Source: Candidatus Saccharimonadota bacterium (GTDB lineage Bacteria; Patescibacteriota; Saccharimonadia; Saccharimonadales; Saccharimonadaceae). Taken from it: a stretch of DNA of 64,000 nucleotides. This document shows positions 49,226-57,090 of this stretch, one piece after another; the first letter of the stretch is position 1, and every line of letters begins with the position of its first letter. The notes beneath the pieces were generated by a model. That model saw only the letters and a program-made list of their open reading frames with translations, had not been told where the DNA came from and ran no database searches. The position numbers and the translations under genes are program-made. The stretch lies in contig JAFRCN010000002.1 in assembly GCA_017404335.1 (NCBI GenBank), positions 165,821-229,820 of the forward strand, in the 5' to 3' direction.

Positions 49226-49975
49226 TTATCTAGAAGCGAGATATTCCTCGAGACAGAGGCCGTTATCCATGATTTCGTGGGCAATCTTGGAAGAGCCAAC
49301 GAAACGGATTTCGTAGGGCTCCGGCATCACGCCGGTGATGTCTTCCTTGCCGGCCGGATAGCGGTCGATGAAACCGAAATCGGCCAGAGCTTCATGGATT
49401 TGCCTAAGCTCCGGGTATTTGGCTTGGACTTCGGCGGTCTCTTCGGTCCAGACGTCAGTGCCAGGATACTCTTCGCTGGGCCATAAAACCACGAAACTCA
49501 GCGTCAGACCGGTATGGTGTTCAGAGAAACCTGGCCGCATAACCGTATTAGCCTCAGACCAGTCCTTGAGATTATTGTAATGTTCGTAAACCCACTCCTG
49601 GTCATCTTTAGTACGGAAGCAACTGTAAAGTTCAATAGTAAAACCCTCGGTAAACAAATGTTGCTTCAATAAAGAGAAGGCGGCATTGGTTGCTTTCTCA
49701 ATTGGCGTAAGGAAGCCGTCGCAATCAGAAGCGTAAACGATATCCGGCTGGAGCAGGCGATCGTAATCGCCACCAAACTCGTATTCATGGCCATCGTTGA
49801 CGACGATAAGATAGTCGCGCTCTGGGTTCATGGCTACCGCGAACTGATCCTCTTCTTCGAGAGTTGCCATCTCGTCGGTAAGGGCTCCAGCGGTAAAGAC
49901 GAGCAAGAGCGCCAGGATGAGCGACAGGACGAGGAAGAAACGACGAAGGAAAAAGAAAGAATTACTGAACGGCAT
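49226..49975 (-). CDS. VanY-like D-Ala-D-Ala carboxypeptidase homologue, zinc site lost
   Basis: 249 aa. N-terminal signal anchor (about 8-30, FFLRRFFLVLSLILALLLVFTAG) followed by a LAS/VanY fold. SCFRTKDDQEWVYEHY, RPGFSEHHTGLTLSF, ADFGFIDRYPAGKEDITGVMPEPYEIRFVG and LCLEEYL align step by step with VanY. The zinc Asp (family SEHxTGxAxD) is Ser in GLTLS, and the last zinc His (family EPWHxRYVG) is Glu in EPYEIRFVG. Only one of three ligands remains, so a pseudoenzyme or wall-binding role is inferred. SD AAAAGGGGG. Confidence 0.85.
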   Translation of the reverse strand: MPFSNSFFFLRRFFLVLSLILALLLVFTAGALTDEMATLEEEDQFAVAMNPERDYLIVVNDGHEYEFGGDYDRLLQPDIVYASDCDGFLTPIEKATNAAFSLLKQHLFTEGFTIELYSCFRTKDDQEWVYEHYNNLKDWSEANTVMRPGFSEHHTGLTLSFVVLWPSEEYPGTDVWTEETAEVQAKYPELRQIHEALADFGFIDRYPAGKEDITGVMPEPYEIRFVGSSKIAHEIMDNGLCLEEYLASR

Positions 49976-50091
49976 TTCGGTACCCCCTTTTCGTTAATGT
50001 GCAAGTAAATAGTCTAGAGGTATTTTACGATATTTTATGAAAAACTGCAAGCATAAGCAAATTGGAGGTAGAACTATTAGTAACCTTGGGG

Positions 50092-51861
50092 CTAGTCGAG
50101 TTTGCGTTTTCTGGTTTCACGGATGAAGAATTTGAGACGGTCGTTTATTTGGAGGTCGATTTTTTGCTTGGTTTTTAGGGCGAGGCCGCCGGTTTCGCCG
50201 GCCGTGAGCTCTTTGACGTCCATTTTTTCTTTTTGGACGCTAGTCACTTCGGCTTCGCCGAGGTATTTTTTATCACGAACAACGCGAGCGAGAAAGCCAG
50301 GCTTCACGTCGCCTTTCAGGACTTCGCCACCGGCAATAATATTAGTCTTTTCGGTGCGGAAAACGCCGAGGACCTTTAATTCCCCTTTGTCTTCTTCGAT
50401 AATTTCGGCGTCTAATAAGTTCTCCATTTCGGATTTGGCGTCATCTAATAACTCGTAAATAACTTTATAAGTTTTAATCGGGACATTGTCGCGGGCGGCC
50501 ATCTTGGAGATATTAATCGGGACGGAGACATTAAAACCATAGATTACGGTATTTTCGCCAGCGGCCATGTAGACGTCGTTTTCGTTAATATCGCCGACGC
50601 CGGTGGAAACGATATTTAGGGTAATTTCGCCTTTGGTGTCAATTAGCTTTAGAGAATCAACCACGCTAGTGACTGAGCCGAGAACGTCGCCTTTAATAAT
50701 CACGTTAAATACTTTTGAATTGTCGGCAACATTCATCATGCGAAGAAGGTCGGAACTCGTGACATTCGCGCTAGCGGATTCGTTCGCGAGAGCTTGGGCG
50801 TTAAGAAGCGCCATTTTACGGGCGGTTTTTTCGTCTTTCGCCTCTATAAAGCGGTCGCCGAAGCTCGGAAGCTCCTTAAAACCGGTAATCGTCACAGGGG
50901 TAGAAGGCGTAGCTTTGCCTTTAGGCTTGCCCTTCCAATCGAGCATCGTACGAATCTTGCCATAAGTGCTACCAGCGACGATAAACTCGCCAGTTTTTAG
51001 TTCCCCGCCGGTAACGAGGAGGTTCACAACCGAGCCTTTGCCGGTCTCCATGTGCGACTCGATCACGAGACCCTCGGCCGGGATTTCGACATCGGCTTTT
51101 AATTCTTCGATATCGGCAGTGAGGAGAATCATGTCGAGGAGCTTATCGAGATTTTGGTTCATTTTCGCGGAAATCGGGACCACTACGGTATCGCCACCCC
51201 ATTCTTCGGGTTGGAGACCGTTTTGACTTAGGTCGGCCATCGTACGCGGAATATCGGCGCCTTCGCGGTCGATTTTATTGATTGCAACAATTATTTTTGC
51301 ATTCGCGGATTTCGCGAATTTGATTGCTTCGATGGTCTGGGGTTTAACGCCATCGTCGGCAGCAACAACGATAACAACAATATCAGTCAGCATCGCGCCG
51401 TGTTGGCGAATGGCAGCGAAAGCTTCGTGACCGGGTGTATCGAGGAAGGTAATTAATCTATCTTCGTGTTTTAGCTGGTAGGCGGAAATATGCTGAGTAA
51501 TACCGCCGGCTTCTTTTTCGACGGTTTTCTTGTTTAATAGAGTATCGAGGAGAGTAGTTTTACCGTGGTCGACGTGACCCATAACGGCGACGACAGGGGG
51601 ACGCTCGACGGCTTTATCGGATAGTTCCCTATGGAAATCGGAAGTTTTAGTCGAGGTGTTTTTCTTTTCGAGCTTGACATTCTCGAGGCCGAGCTCGTCG
51701 ATAATAATGCTCGCGGTTTCGTAGTCGAGGCGCTGGTTAATCGTCGCGACGATGCCGTTTTTGAAAAGAGTACCGATTAGCTCGGTCACAGAAAGACCGA
51801 GGGCTTTACTTAGCTCGTCGACAGTGATAGAACCAGCAATTTGAATCGTTTTTTCTTCCAT
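50092..51861 (-). CDS. infB: Translation initiation factor IF-2 (short form)
   Basis: 589 aa from ATG 51861 with AAGGAG 7 nt upstream; the long frame upstream crosses repeat A4 and tRNA-Asn and is not coding. IF-2 delivers fMet-tRNA to the 30S subunit. Short IF2_N ([25 protein letters not shown]), G domain [21 protein letters not shown], then domains II-IV with the KGDVKPGF and ETRKRKLD end. The long variable N-terminus of larger IF-2s is missing. Its leader contains copy A4. Confidence 0.96.
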   Translation of the reverse strand: MEEKTIQIAGSITVDELSKALGLSVTELIGTLFKNGIVATINQRLDYETASIIIDELGLENVKLEKKNTSTKTSDFHRELSDKAVERPPVVAVMGHVDHGKTTLLDTLLNKKTVEKEAGGITQHISAYQLKHEDRLITFLDTPGHEAFAAIRQHGAMLTDIVVIVVAADDGVKPQTIEAIKFAKSANAKIIVAINKIDREGADIPRTMADLSQNGLQPEEWGGDTVVVPISAKMNQNLDKLLDMILLTADIEELKADVEIPAEGLVIESHMETGKGSVVNLLVTGGELKTGEFIVAGSTYGKIRTMLDWKGKPKGKATPSTPVTITGFKELPSFGDRFIEAKDEKTARKMALLNAQALANESASANVTSSDLLRMMNVADNSKVFNVIIKGDVLGSVTSVVDSLKLIDTKGEITLNIVSTGVGDINENDVYMAAGENTVIYGFNVSVPINISKMAARDNVPIKTYKVIYELLDDAKSEMENLLDAEIIEEDKGELKVLGVFRTEKTNIIAGGEVLKGDVKPGFLARVVRDKKYLGEAEVTSVQKEKMDVKELTAGETGGLALKTKQKIDLQINDRLKFFIRETRKRKLD

Positions 51862-51892
51862 CGTACTCCTTCCTGTGTTTAATTTAAATTTG

Positions 51893-51983
51893 GTCGACGG
51901 GTCCTGCCGGCTCCTCTCCCTCCCCAAAATTTTTGCTTCGCAAAACATTTTGGGGTCCCCTTCCGGAGCCGTCACCCGTCGAC
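51893..51983 (+). repeat. Family A palindromic element, copy A4, in infB leader
   Basis: 91 bp. Arms GTCGACGGGT/ACCCGTCGAC, CGGCTCC/GGAGCCG; core nearly identical to A2. In the 5' leader of infB, which reads through it from the other strand. Confidence 0.93.
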
Positions 51984-52022
51984 GATATTTATTTAATTTT
52001 ATCACATTTTGGAAAAATATGC

Positions 52023-52028
52023 TATAAT
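52023..52028 (+). promoter_or_regulatory. -10 box of tRNA-Asn
   Basis: TATAAT 18 nt before the tRNA start. Confidence 0.7.
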
Positions 52029-52046
52029 AGGGATACACTTTAAGAT

Positions 52047-52121
52047 TCCCGGGTAGCTCAATGGTGGAGCAAGAAGCTGTTAACTTCGAGGTTGCCGGTT
52101 CGAGCCCGGCCCCGGGAGCCA
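52047..52121 (+). tRNA. tRNA-Asn (GTT)
   Basis: Anticodon loop CTGTTAA. Acceptor TCCCGGG/CCCGGGA, T-arm GCCGGTTCGAGCCCGGC, CCA encoded at 52119-52121. Its 3' end is repeated 228 bp downstream. Confidence 0.95.
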
Positions 52122-52347
52122 AAATTTGTTGCTAGAATCGCCTATCTGGGCGATTTTTCGCTTTCGCTCGTCCATTAGACGCGCTTCAAGCGAAGAAATC
52201 ACCCATCTAAGCGATTCTAGCTAACAAATTCCACTTAGAGAGGTGCACTTCGCACGAAGAAAACACCAATCTGGCGCCTTTCAATCTTGAATAATCCAGT
52301 TACTCAGGAAGGCGTGCGAAGCACGCCTGACGCCCGGCCCCGGGAGC
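52104..52347 (+). mobile_element. Possible integrated mini-element at tRNA-Asn
   Basis: The 16 nt GCCCGGCCCCGGGAGC at the tRNA 3' end (52104-52119) recurs exactly at 52332-52347, as after site-specific integration at a tRNA. The 212 bp between hold no gene: an inverted repeat (52123-52141 with 52211-52230, inner arms GGGCGATTTTTCGCTT/AAGCGAAGAAATCACCC) and a hairpin AGGCGTGC-GAA-GCACGCCT. Probably a remnant or a non-autonomous element. Confidence 0.5.
52123..52230. repeat. 108-bp inverted repeat after tRNA-Asn
   Basis: AATTTGTT(A)GCTAGAATCGC arms, one-base bulge; may serve as terminator for the tRNA. Confidence 0.8.
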
Positions 52348-52353
52348 ATGAAA

Positions 52354-53175
52354 TTATCGCTCAGGCCTAGAATTCATATCTAGCGCTTGATCAAATTCTG
52401 GCTGTTCTGATTGCTCAGTTTCTTCTTTTTGCTCTTCTTGCTTTGGTTGTTCTAGCTCTGTTTGTTCGGATTCTTTTGGTTCTTCTTCCTGCTTTTCCTT
52501 TTTTTCTTTCTGGTCGGCGAGGACGGAAAAGAGTTCGGTTAAGCCTCTTAGCCCATAGTTTTTAACCGCATATTCGAAATAGCCCTTGCCGTAAGCTTTA
52601 GCGGCGGTTCTAAGCTCTTCGTAGCGTGGGTCGGCGCTCTCGACTTCGGCGATTAATTCCTTCATGTCGGCGATGGCTTTAAGCATGCCTTCGCGAGACC
52701 TTTTCTCAGTCTTTGGCATATTATATTCATCGCGAAATCGCATTCTTTGGGCTTTTGAAGCCATCGATTCTTCGCGGACATCTTTGAACTCTTCTTTCGT
52801 ATCGATACCGAGATGGTTGTATAAATCTCTCAGTGGGTTTTCGGAACCGGTAGTATCGAAGCTTTTAATTCCCTGTACGATCGCCTCGACACCCTTCTCT
52901 CTTGCAACAGCGTCTAAACCGTAGTTAATTAGCGAAGCGGCGCTGGCTACACCTTCGTTGTAGTCGGATTCGTTCTCGTCGGCTTCGGATTCTGAATTGT
53001 CGACCGACTCGCCATAGTAATTATTGTCTTCGTGCGCCGTGCCAAAGTTTTCGCCGGCGAAGGGCGGTACGCCACTTTCGAAATTTTTAGCGAAATCCTG
53101 CTCCGGTGGGAGTTCTCGCTCGACGGAAATTTCGGGACTAGCTCCCGGTAGTTTTTCAATGCTGTTGCTATCCAT
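52354..53175 (-). CDS. Hypothetical acidic protein with Glu/Gln-rich tail
   Basis: 273 aa. Not recognised. Low-complexity acidic N-terminus (about 1-75), a helical core (about 75-215, with REGMLKAIADMKELIAEVESADPRYEEL and YFEYAVKNYGLRGLTELF), and a 55-residue tail of E, Q, K, P repeats. No membrane span or signal. Leaderless, with TATAAT 7 nt before ATG. Possibly a cytoplasmic scaffold. Confidence 0.6.
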   Translation of the reverse strand: MDSNSIEKLPGASPEISVERELPPEQDFAKNFESGVPPFAGENFGTAHEDNNYYGESVDNSESEADENESDYNEGVASAASLINYGLDAVAREKGVEAIVQGIKSFDTTGSENPLRDLYNHLGIDTKEEFKDVREESMASKAQRMRFRDEYNMPKTEKRSREGMLKAIADMKELIAEVESADPRYEELRTAAKAYGKGYFEYAVKNYGLRGLTELFSVLADQKEKKEKQEEEPKESEQTELEQPKQEEQKEETEQSEQPEFDQALDMNSRPER

Positions 53176-53182
53176 ATTTTAC

Positions 53183-53188
53183 ATTATA
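53183..53188 (-). promoter_or_regulatory. -10 box, leaderless
   Basis: TATAAT on the minus strand, 7 nt before ATG 53175. Confidence 0.7.
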
Positions 53189-53200
53189 GCATGGTAGTTT

Positions 53201-53695
53201 TTAGAATTTGACGTAAGTACCATCCGGATGGTAAGAGGCGTCATCGTGGTAAGAGAAGGCGTGTCCGTAAGTGTCGCGCTCAGCGTCGTATTGAAAGTAG
53301 ATGATACCGTGGCGGGGATTGAGGTCTTCGAGGCTCGAGTAAGACGTTCCGCTCGTCGGATATACTGCGAAGTCAAAGGTAATATAGAGAACTCCGTCTT
53401 CGTCGGAGACACCGTAGCCGGTGGCTTCCTTAATCGTCGGCTGGTCGCTGACTTCGAATTCCATATCTTTAATATACGTTTTTGCGATATGCCCGAAGGT
53501 CTTAAGTTCAGCGGCTTCGAGACTGGTTCTCTTCCCTAGCGTTTTAAAACCGTACATCGAAATGCCGTAAATAACGAAAAGGGCGAGCGCAAGGACAGCG
53601 ACGATCCAGGTTGACGGGCGACAAAAGACACTGCGTGGGTCGTCGTAGACGCAGGATTTTTTAGTCTTTTTGGGTTTGATGGTTTTCTTTGGCAT
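53201..53695 (-). CDS. Membrane protein sharing the outer domain of the XRE regulator
   Basis: 164 aa. Basic N-terminus, membrane span (about 30-50, TWIVAVLALALFVIYGISMYGF), outer domain of about 100 residues. Its ATGYGVSDEDGVLYITFDF, HGIIYFQYDAERDTYGHAF and YHPDGTYVKF match in order the outer domain of the XRE regulator at 7.3 kb, but no cysteine is present. This is an unnamed small extracytoplasmic domain, found twice here on different cytoplasmic parts. SD AAGGAG. Confidence 0.65.
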   Translation of the reverse strand: MPKKTIKPKKTKKSCVYDDPRSVFCRPSTWIVAVLALALFVIYGISMYGFKTLGKRTSLEAAELKTFGHIAKTYIKDMEFEVSDQPTIKEATGYGVSDEDGVLYITFDFAVYPTSGTSYSSLEDLNPRHGIIYFQYDAERDTYGHAFSYHDDASYHPDGTYVKF

Positions 53696-53707
53696 ATTAT
53701 TAACTCC

Positions 53708-54211
53708 TTATGGTTTTATTATAGCATAGTTACCGGTGACTATCCCAAAAAGCCCGAGAGAGACGGCAAGCATGATGAGACCGGCAGTCAGGACACCGAG
53801 GGTGATGGCGAGAACTGTTTTCTTGAAGTTTAAATTAAGGATACTAGCTGCGAGAGTGCCGGTCCAGGCGCCGGTACCGGGAATAGGGATAGCGACGAAG
53901 AGATAAAGCGCTAAGTAAACACCGCCCTTAGTCTTTTTGAGGAGTTTTTCACCGGCTTTTTCGCCTTTTTTGAGACAAAAATTGCAAAATTTCTTGAATG
54001 GTTTCCAGTTTTTTTGACTACCCCAAGCGAGGATTTTGCGGGCGAAGAAATAGATGAGCGGAACCGGAATAATATTACCGATGGTTGCGATAATGAGAAT
54101 TGCCCATTCGGGAAGCTCGAGACCCATGGCGACAGCGATCGGGATAGCGCCCCGGAGCTCGATCAAAGGAACCATTGAAACGAAGAAAACGACAAGGATT
54201 TTCCAAAACAT
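53708..54211 (-). CDS. COG2426 small-multidrug-export-type membrane protein
   Basis: 167 aa. Four to five hydrophobic segments with the COG2426 marks PLIELRGAIPIAVAMG, NIIPVPLIYFFARKI and FVAIPIPGTGAWTGTLAAS. The family is annotated as export proteins but without firm biochemistry; it is related to the DedA/VTT group. Leaderless, from a 20-bp palindrome shared with the GT2 gene. Confidence 0.85.
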   Translation of the reverse strand: MFWKILVVFFVSMVPLIELRGAIPIAVAMGLELPEWAILIIATIGNIIPVPLIYFFARKILAWGSQKNWKPFKKFCNFCLKKGEKAGEKLLKKTKGGVYLALYLFVAIPIPGTGAWTGTLAASILNLNFKKTVLAITLGVLTAGLIMLAVSLGLFGIVTGNYAIIKP

Positions 54212-54228
54212 GCTATTATTATAGCATG
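54209..54228. promoter_or_regulatory. 20-bp palindromic bidirectional promoter-start
   Basis: CATGCTAT-TATT-ATAGCATG. Each half-site ends in ATG of one gene (minus 54211, plus 54226). Overlapping -10 boxes (TATAAT on minus at 54218-54223, TATTAT on plus at 54214-54219) lie 6 nt from the opposite ATG. Confidence 0.75.
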
Positions 54229-55149
54229 GAGATTTCGATTATCGTGCCGGTTTTTAACGCGGAAAAATATCTAGAGAGATGTCTTGATTCAATTTTAAAG
54301 TCTTTAGAGGGGATTTCAGGGGAAATTTTGGCAGTAGATAATGGTTCGACGGATAGTTCCCTTTCGATTCTAGAGAAGTATAAGAGGAAATTTCCGAAGT
54401 TGGTGTATGTATTACATTGTCATACACCTGGAGCGGCGGCGGTAAGAAATTATGGAGTCTTAAAGTCTCATGGTAAATATATTTGGTTTATTGATGCGGA
54501 TGATGAGATTTCTGAAGACGCAGTCGAAAAACTACTAGAGACGGCTAAGACTCATGATGCTGATATGGTAATGCTAGGGGCGAAGCGGGTTTTTCCGGAT
54601 CACGAGGACTATCTTTCCCCTGTTTCTGCGGATAAAACTGATTATAAGAGTCGTTTTATTCGGTACGGGATGGGGCCGTGGCAAGTACTGATTCGGCGCA
54701 AATGGTGGGAGAAACATGGTTTTAAGCTCAGAGAAGGAATAATTCACGAGGATATGGAGCTGATGTCGGCTTTAATACTATATACCGATAAGTTTTCGTT
54801 CGTTGATGAGCCGTTATATACTTATTACCAGAATACAGATTCGGTTCTACATAAACGCGAGTTTAGTCCGCATATTTTTGATATTTTTCCGGCGCTAGAG
54901 GGGCTGTATGGGAGATTTATGGAAGCTAAAGCGGAAAAGAAATATCATGATGAGTTAGAGTGGTTTTTTATTTGGAATCTTTTAATCGATTCGGCGAAAG
55001 ATTTTGTGAAGTTTCCGGAAGGTAAGCCTGGGTTTTCGCACTCGCGAGAAATGTTGAAAAAGTATTTTCCGAAGTGGAGGAAAAACCGATTTTTAAAGGA
55101 AAAACCGTTAAGATTAAAAGTAAGAGTAAGATTAAATTATTTTAAGTAA
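54226..55149 (+). CDS. GT2 family glycosyltransferase
   Basis: 307 aa from ATG 54226; a longer frame overlaps the divergent gene. Inverting GT-A enzyme: MEISIIVPVFNAEKYLERCLDSIL, the DNGSTDSS nucleotide-binding stretch, IWFIDADDEIS (the DxD metal site) and an HEDMELM catalytic-base region. Cytoplasmic; likely builds envelope polysaccharide or glycolipid. Substrate unknown. Confidence 0.88.
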   Translation: MEISIIVPVFNAEKYLERCLDSILKSLEGISGEILAVDNGSTDSSLSILEKYKRKFPKLVYVLHCHTPGAAAVRNYGVLKSHGKYIWFIDADDEISEDAVEKLLETAKTHDADMVMLGAKRVFPDHEDYLSPVSADKTDYKSRFIRYGMGPWQVLIRRKWWEKHGFKLREGIIHEDMELMSALILYTDKFSFVDEPLYTYYQNTDSVLHKREFSPHIFDIFPALEGLYGRFMEAKAEKKYHDELEWFFIWNLLIDSAKDFVKFPEGKPGFSHSREMLKKYFPKWRKNRFLKEKPLRLKVRVRLNYFK

Positions 55150-55319
55150 TAAACTTAAGACTCGTTCGCGCTTCACTTCGCACCGGGACAAGTTTTTGTG
55201 AAATTTTTAACGGAAAATTTGCCGTCTCACGCCGGATGGTGGTCTCGCGGACAAATTTTCCTAAATTTCACAAAAACTTTCTCGGGCTCGTTCAATGCTC
55301 ACTCGCTCTTAAGTTTATT
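55148..55319 (+). repeat. Family B hairpin element, copy B3
   Basis: 172 bp: outer AATAAACTTAAGA/TCTTAAGTTTATT, middle GTGAAATTT/AAATTTCAC, inner GAAAATTTG/CAAATTTTC. Core GTCTCACGCCGGATGG then TGGTCTCG (one base changed from B1/B2); right arm GGGCTCGTTCAATGCTCAC. Between convergent genes, overlapping the GT2 stop. Confidence 0.9.
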
Positions 55320-55327
55320 CCTGTTGA

Positions 55328-57040
55328 TTATTTTTTCTTTTTTTCTTCTTCTTCAAGTTTCTTGAAGGCGACTTTGCCGACGAGGGTGGTCGGGAGTTTG
55401 TCGCGGAATTCGTAGGCGGTCGGGAGGGCGTAGATTGGGACGTTGCGGCCGAGGAGCTCGCGAATTTCGCGCTCGATCTTCTTCCCTGCTTTATAACCAG
55501 GTTTTAAGACGATAAAGGCTTTCGGGACTTGACCTTTATAAGGGTGGTCGATACCGATGACAGTAGAAGTAAGGACGGCCTCGTGGGAGTTAATGACGGA
55601 CTCGAGATGGGTTGGATAGATATTGTAGCCGGAGGAAATAATCATTCGCTTCAGGCGCTGACCGAAATAGATTAGGCCGTCTTTTCCGAGGTGACCTATG
55701 TCGCCGGTATGAAGCCAGGCACGACCGTCTTCGTGGACCTTAATCGCTTGCGCGGTTTCGGCGTCGTCGTTTAAATAACCCATCATGACCAGAGGCCCGC
55801 TGATACAGATTTCGCCGTCTTCGTCGATCGGCTGAACGTTAAACGTATCAGGTTTCACTATCTTGAAGTACATATCTGGCATCGGAGCGCCAATGATACC
55901 GTCGGAAAAGGCGTTTTCGGGCGACAAGCAGACTGCACCGGAGCCTTCGGTGAGACCGTAACCGACGCGGATTTTGGCGCTAGAACCATGCGCTTTAAGA
56001 TAGCTATTGACTTTATCGCGAAGGGTTTGGGTAAGGGCGTCGCCACCGCAGATTACCGCTGTGACTGAGGACAAGTCGCTCGGTTTTAGCTTCGTATTAA
56101 TGAGCGCCTCGAACAGAGTCGGAACGCCAACGATGAAATTCGGCTCGTTTTTCTTGATAATATCGGCGAACTGCTTATGCGAAAACGCCGGGATCAAGAT
56201 ACAGCCCATACCTTTACAGAGAGGGGTGTGAATACAGACGCCGAGGCCGAAGCAATGGAAAAGCGGAAGAATCGAAAGGACGGTTGCGCCGGGGGTAACC
56301 TGGCGAATTACTGTCGCGTCGCAAAGCGACTCGGCGTTGATGTTAAGATTTGAAAGGAGGACAGGCTTCGGAGCGCCGGTCGTCCCACCGGAATACATGA
56401 TGACGGCTGGATCGGTAGCGTTACGCTCTTCGTGATAGTTCCCCTGATAAAACAATGAGTTGGCGATAAAATCTTCCCATAAAACGACGCGGTTGTCGTT
56501 TGCTGGGAGGCGAACTTTCTTAATGTGAAGGGTATTGTAAAGCTTCTTTTTAAGAAAGCCGAGACCATCGGAAGGGCGAACGACGATAATACGCTCCAGA
56601 GAGTCACGGAGACGATAAATTTTATCAAAAACTGCGTCGATAACAAGAACGTATTTCGATTCGGCGACCTTGATGTAGTATTCAAGCTCTTTTTCAGAGC
56701 TTAGCGGATGGACCATGTTACAAACGGCACCAACCATATTAACGGCGTAGACCATCGTAATTCCCTCTGGGGTATTCGGCATACAAATCGTAACTCTATC
56801 GCCTTCTTTCACACCATAATTTTTTAAGGCGCGGGCGGTTTTTTCGATTTTCTTCACGAAATTCTTAAAGGTTACCTTATGGCCGTAGTAGCTATAAGCG
56901 ACATTATCGGGATATTTCTCGGCAGATTGGATAATCATATCAACCATCGAGCAATCGGGATATTCTAGGTTGGCAGGGAGCCCTTCTTCGTCATAAAATT
57001 CGAGCCAAGGGCGCTCTTTGTATTCTTTTTTCTTATTCAC
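55328..57040 (-). CDS. Long-chain acyl-CoA synthetase-like (AMP-binding) enzyme
   Basis: 570 aa from GTG 57040 with AAGGAG 6 nt upstream. Adenylate-forming enzyme that activates a carboxylic acid, usually fatty acid. Motifs: P-loop VIMYSGGTTGAPKP, VGYGLTEGSGAVCLSP, WLHTGDIGHLGKDGLIYFGQRLKRMI, and the C-terminal lysine in PTTLVGKVAFK. In a lineage with no fatty-acid synthesis this suggests use of host fatty acids. The substrate is inferred. Confidence 0.9.
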   Translation of the reverse strand: MNKKKEYKERPWLEFYDEEGLPANLEYPDCSMVDMIIQSAEKYPDNVAYSYYGHKVTFKNFVKKIEKTARALKNYGVKEGDRVTICMPNTPEGITMVYAVNMVGAVCNMVHPLSSEKELEYYIKVAESKYVLVIDAVFDKIYRLRDSLERIIVVRPSDGLGFLKKKLYNTLHIKKVRLPANDNRVVLWEDFIANSLFYQGNYHEERNATDPAVIMYSGGTTGAPKPVLLSNLNINAESLCDATVIRQVTPGATVLSILPLFHCFGLGVCIHTPLCKGMGCILIPAFSHKQFADIIKKNEPNFIVGVPTLFEALINTKLKPSDLSSVTAVICGGDALTQTLRDKVNSYLKAHGSSAKIRVGYGLTEGSGAVCLSPENAFSDGIIGAPMPDMYFKIVKPDTFNVQPIDEDGEICISGPLVMMGYLNDDAETAQAIKVHEDGRAWLHTGDIGHLGKDGLIYFGQRLKRMIISSGYNIYPTHLESVINSHEAVLTSTVIGIDHPYKGQVPKAFIVLKPGYKAGKKIEREIRELLGRNVPIYALPTAYEFRDKLPTTLVGKVAFKKLEEEEKKKK

Positions 57041-57090
57041 AAAAATCTCCTTACGCTAATTATAGCATAAGGAGAAGTTTTTGAGAAATT

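Noticed and set aside
51862-52122. N-terminal extension of IF-2 (87 residues)
   Set aside because: It would translate tRNA-Asn and repeat A4; the SD and the conserved IF2 start point to ATG 51861.
46009-54425. 21-nt identity between priA and the GT2 gene (both encode YVLHCHT)
   Set aside because: Both are normal coding positions; the match follows from the same short peptide. Unlikely by pure chance, but no repeat structure is shared around it.
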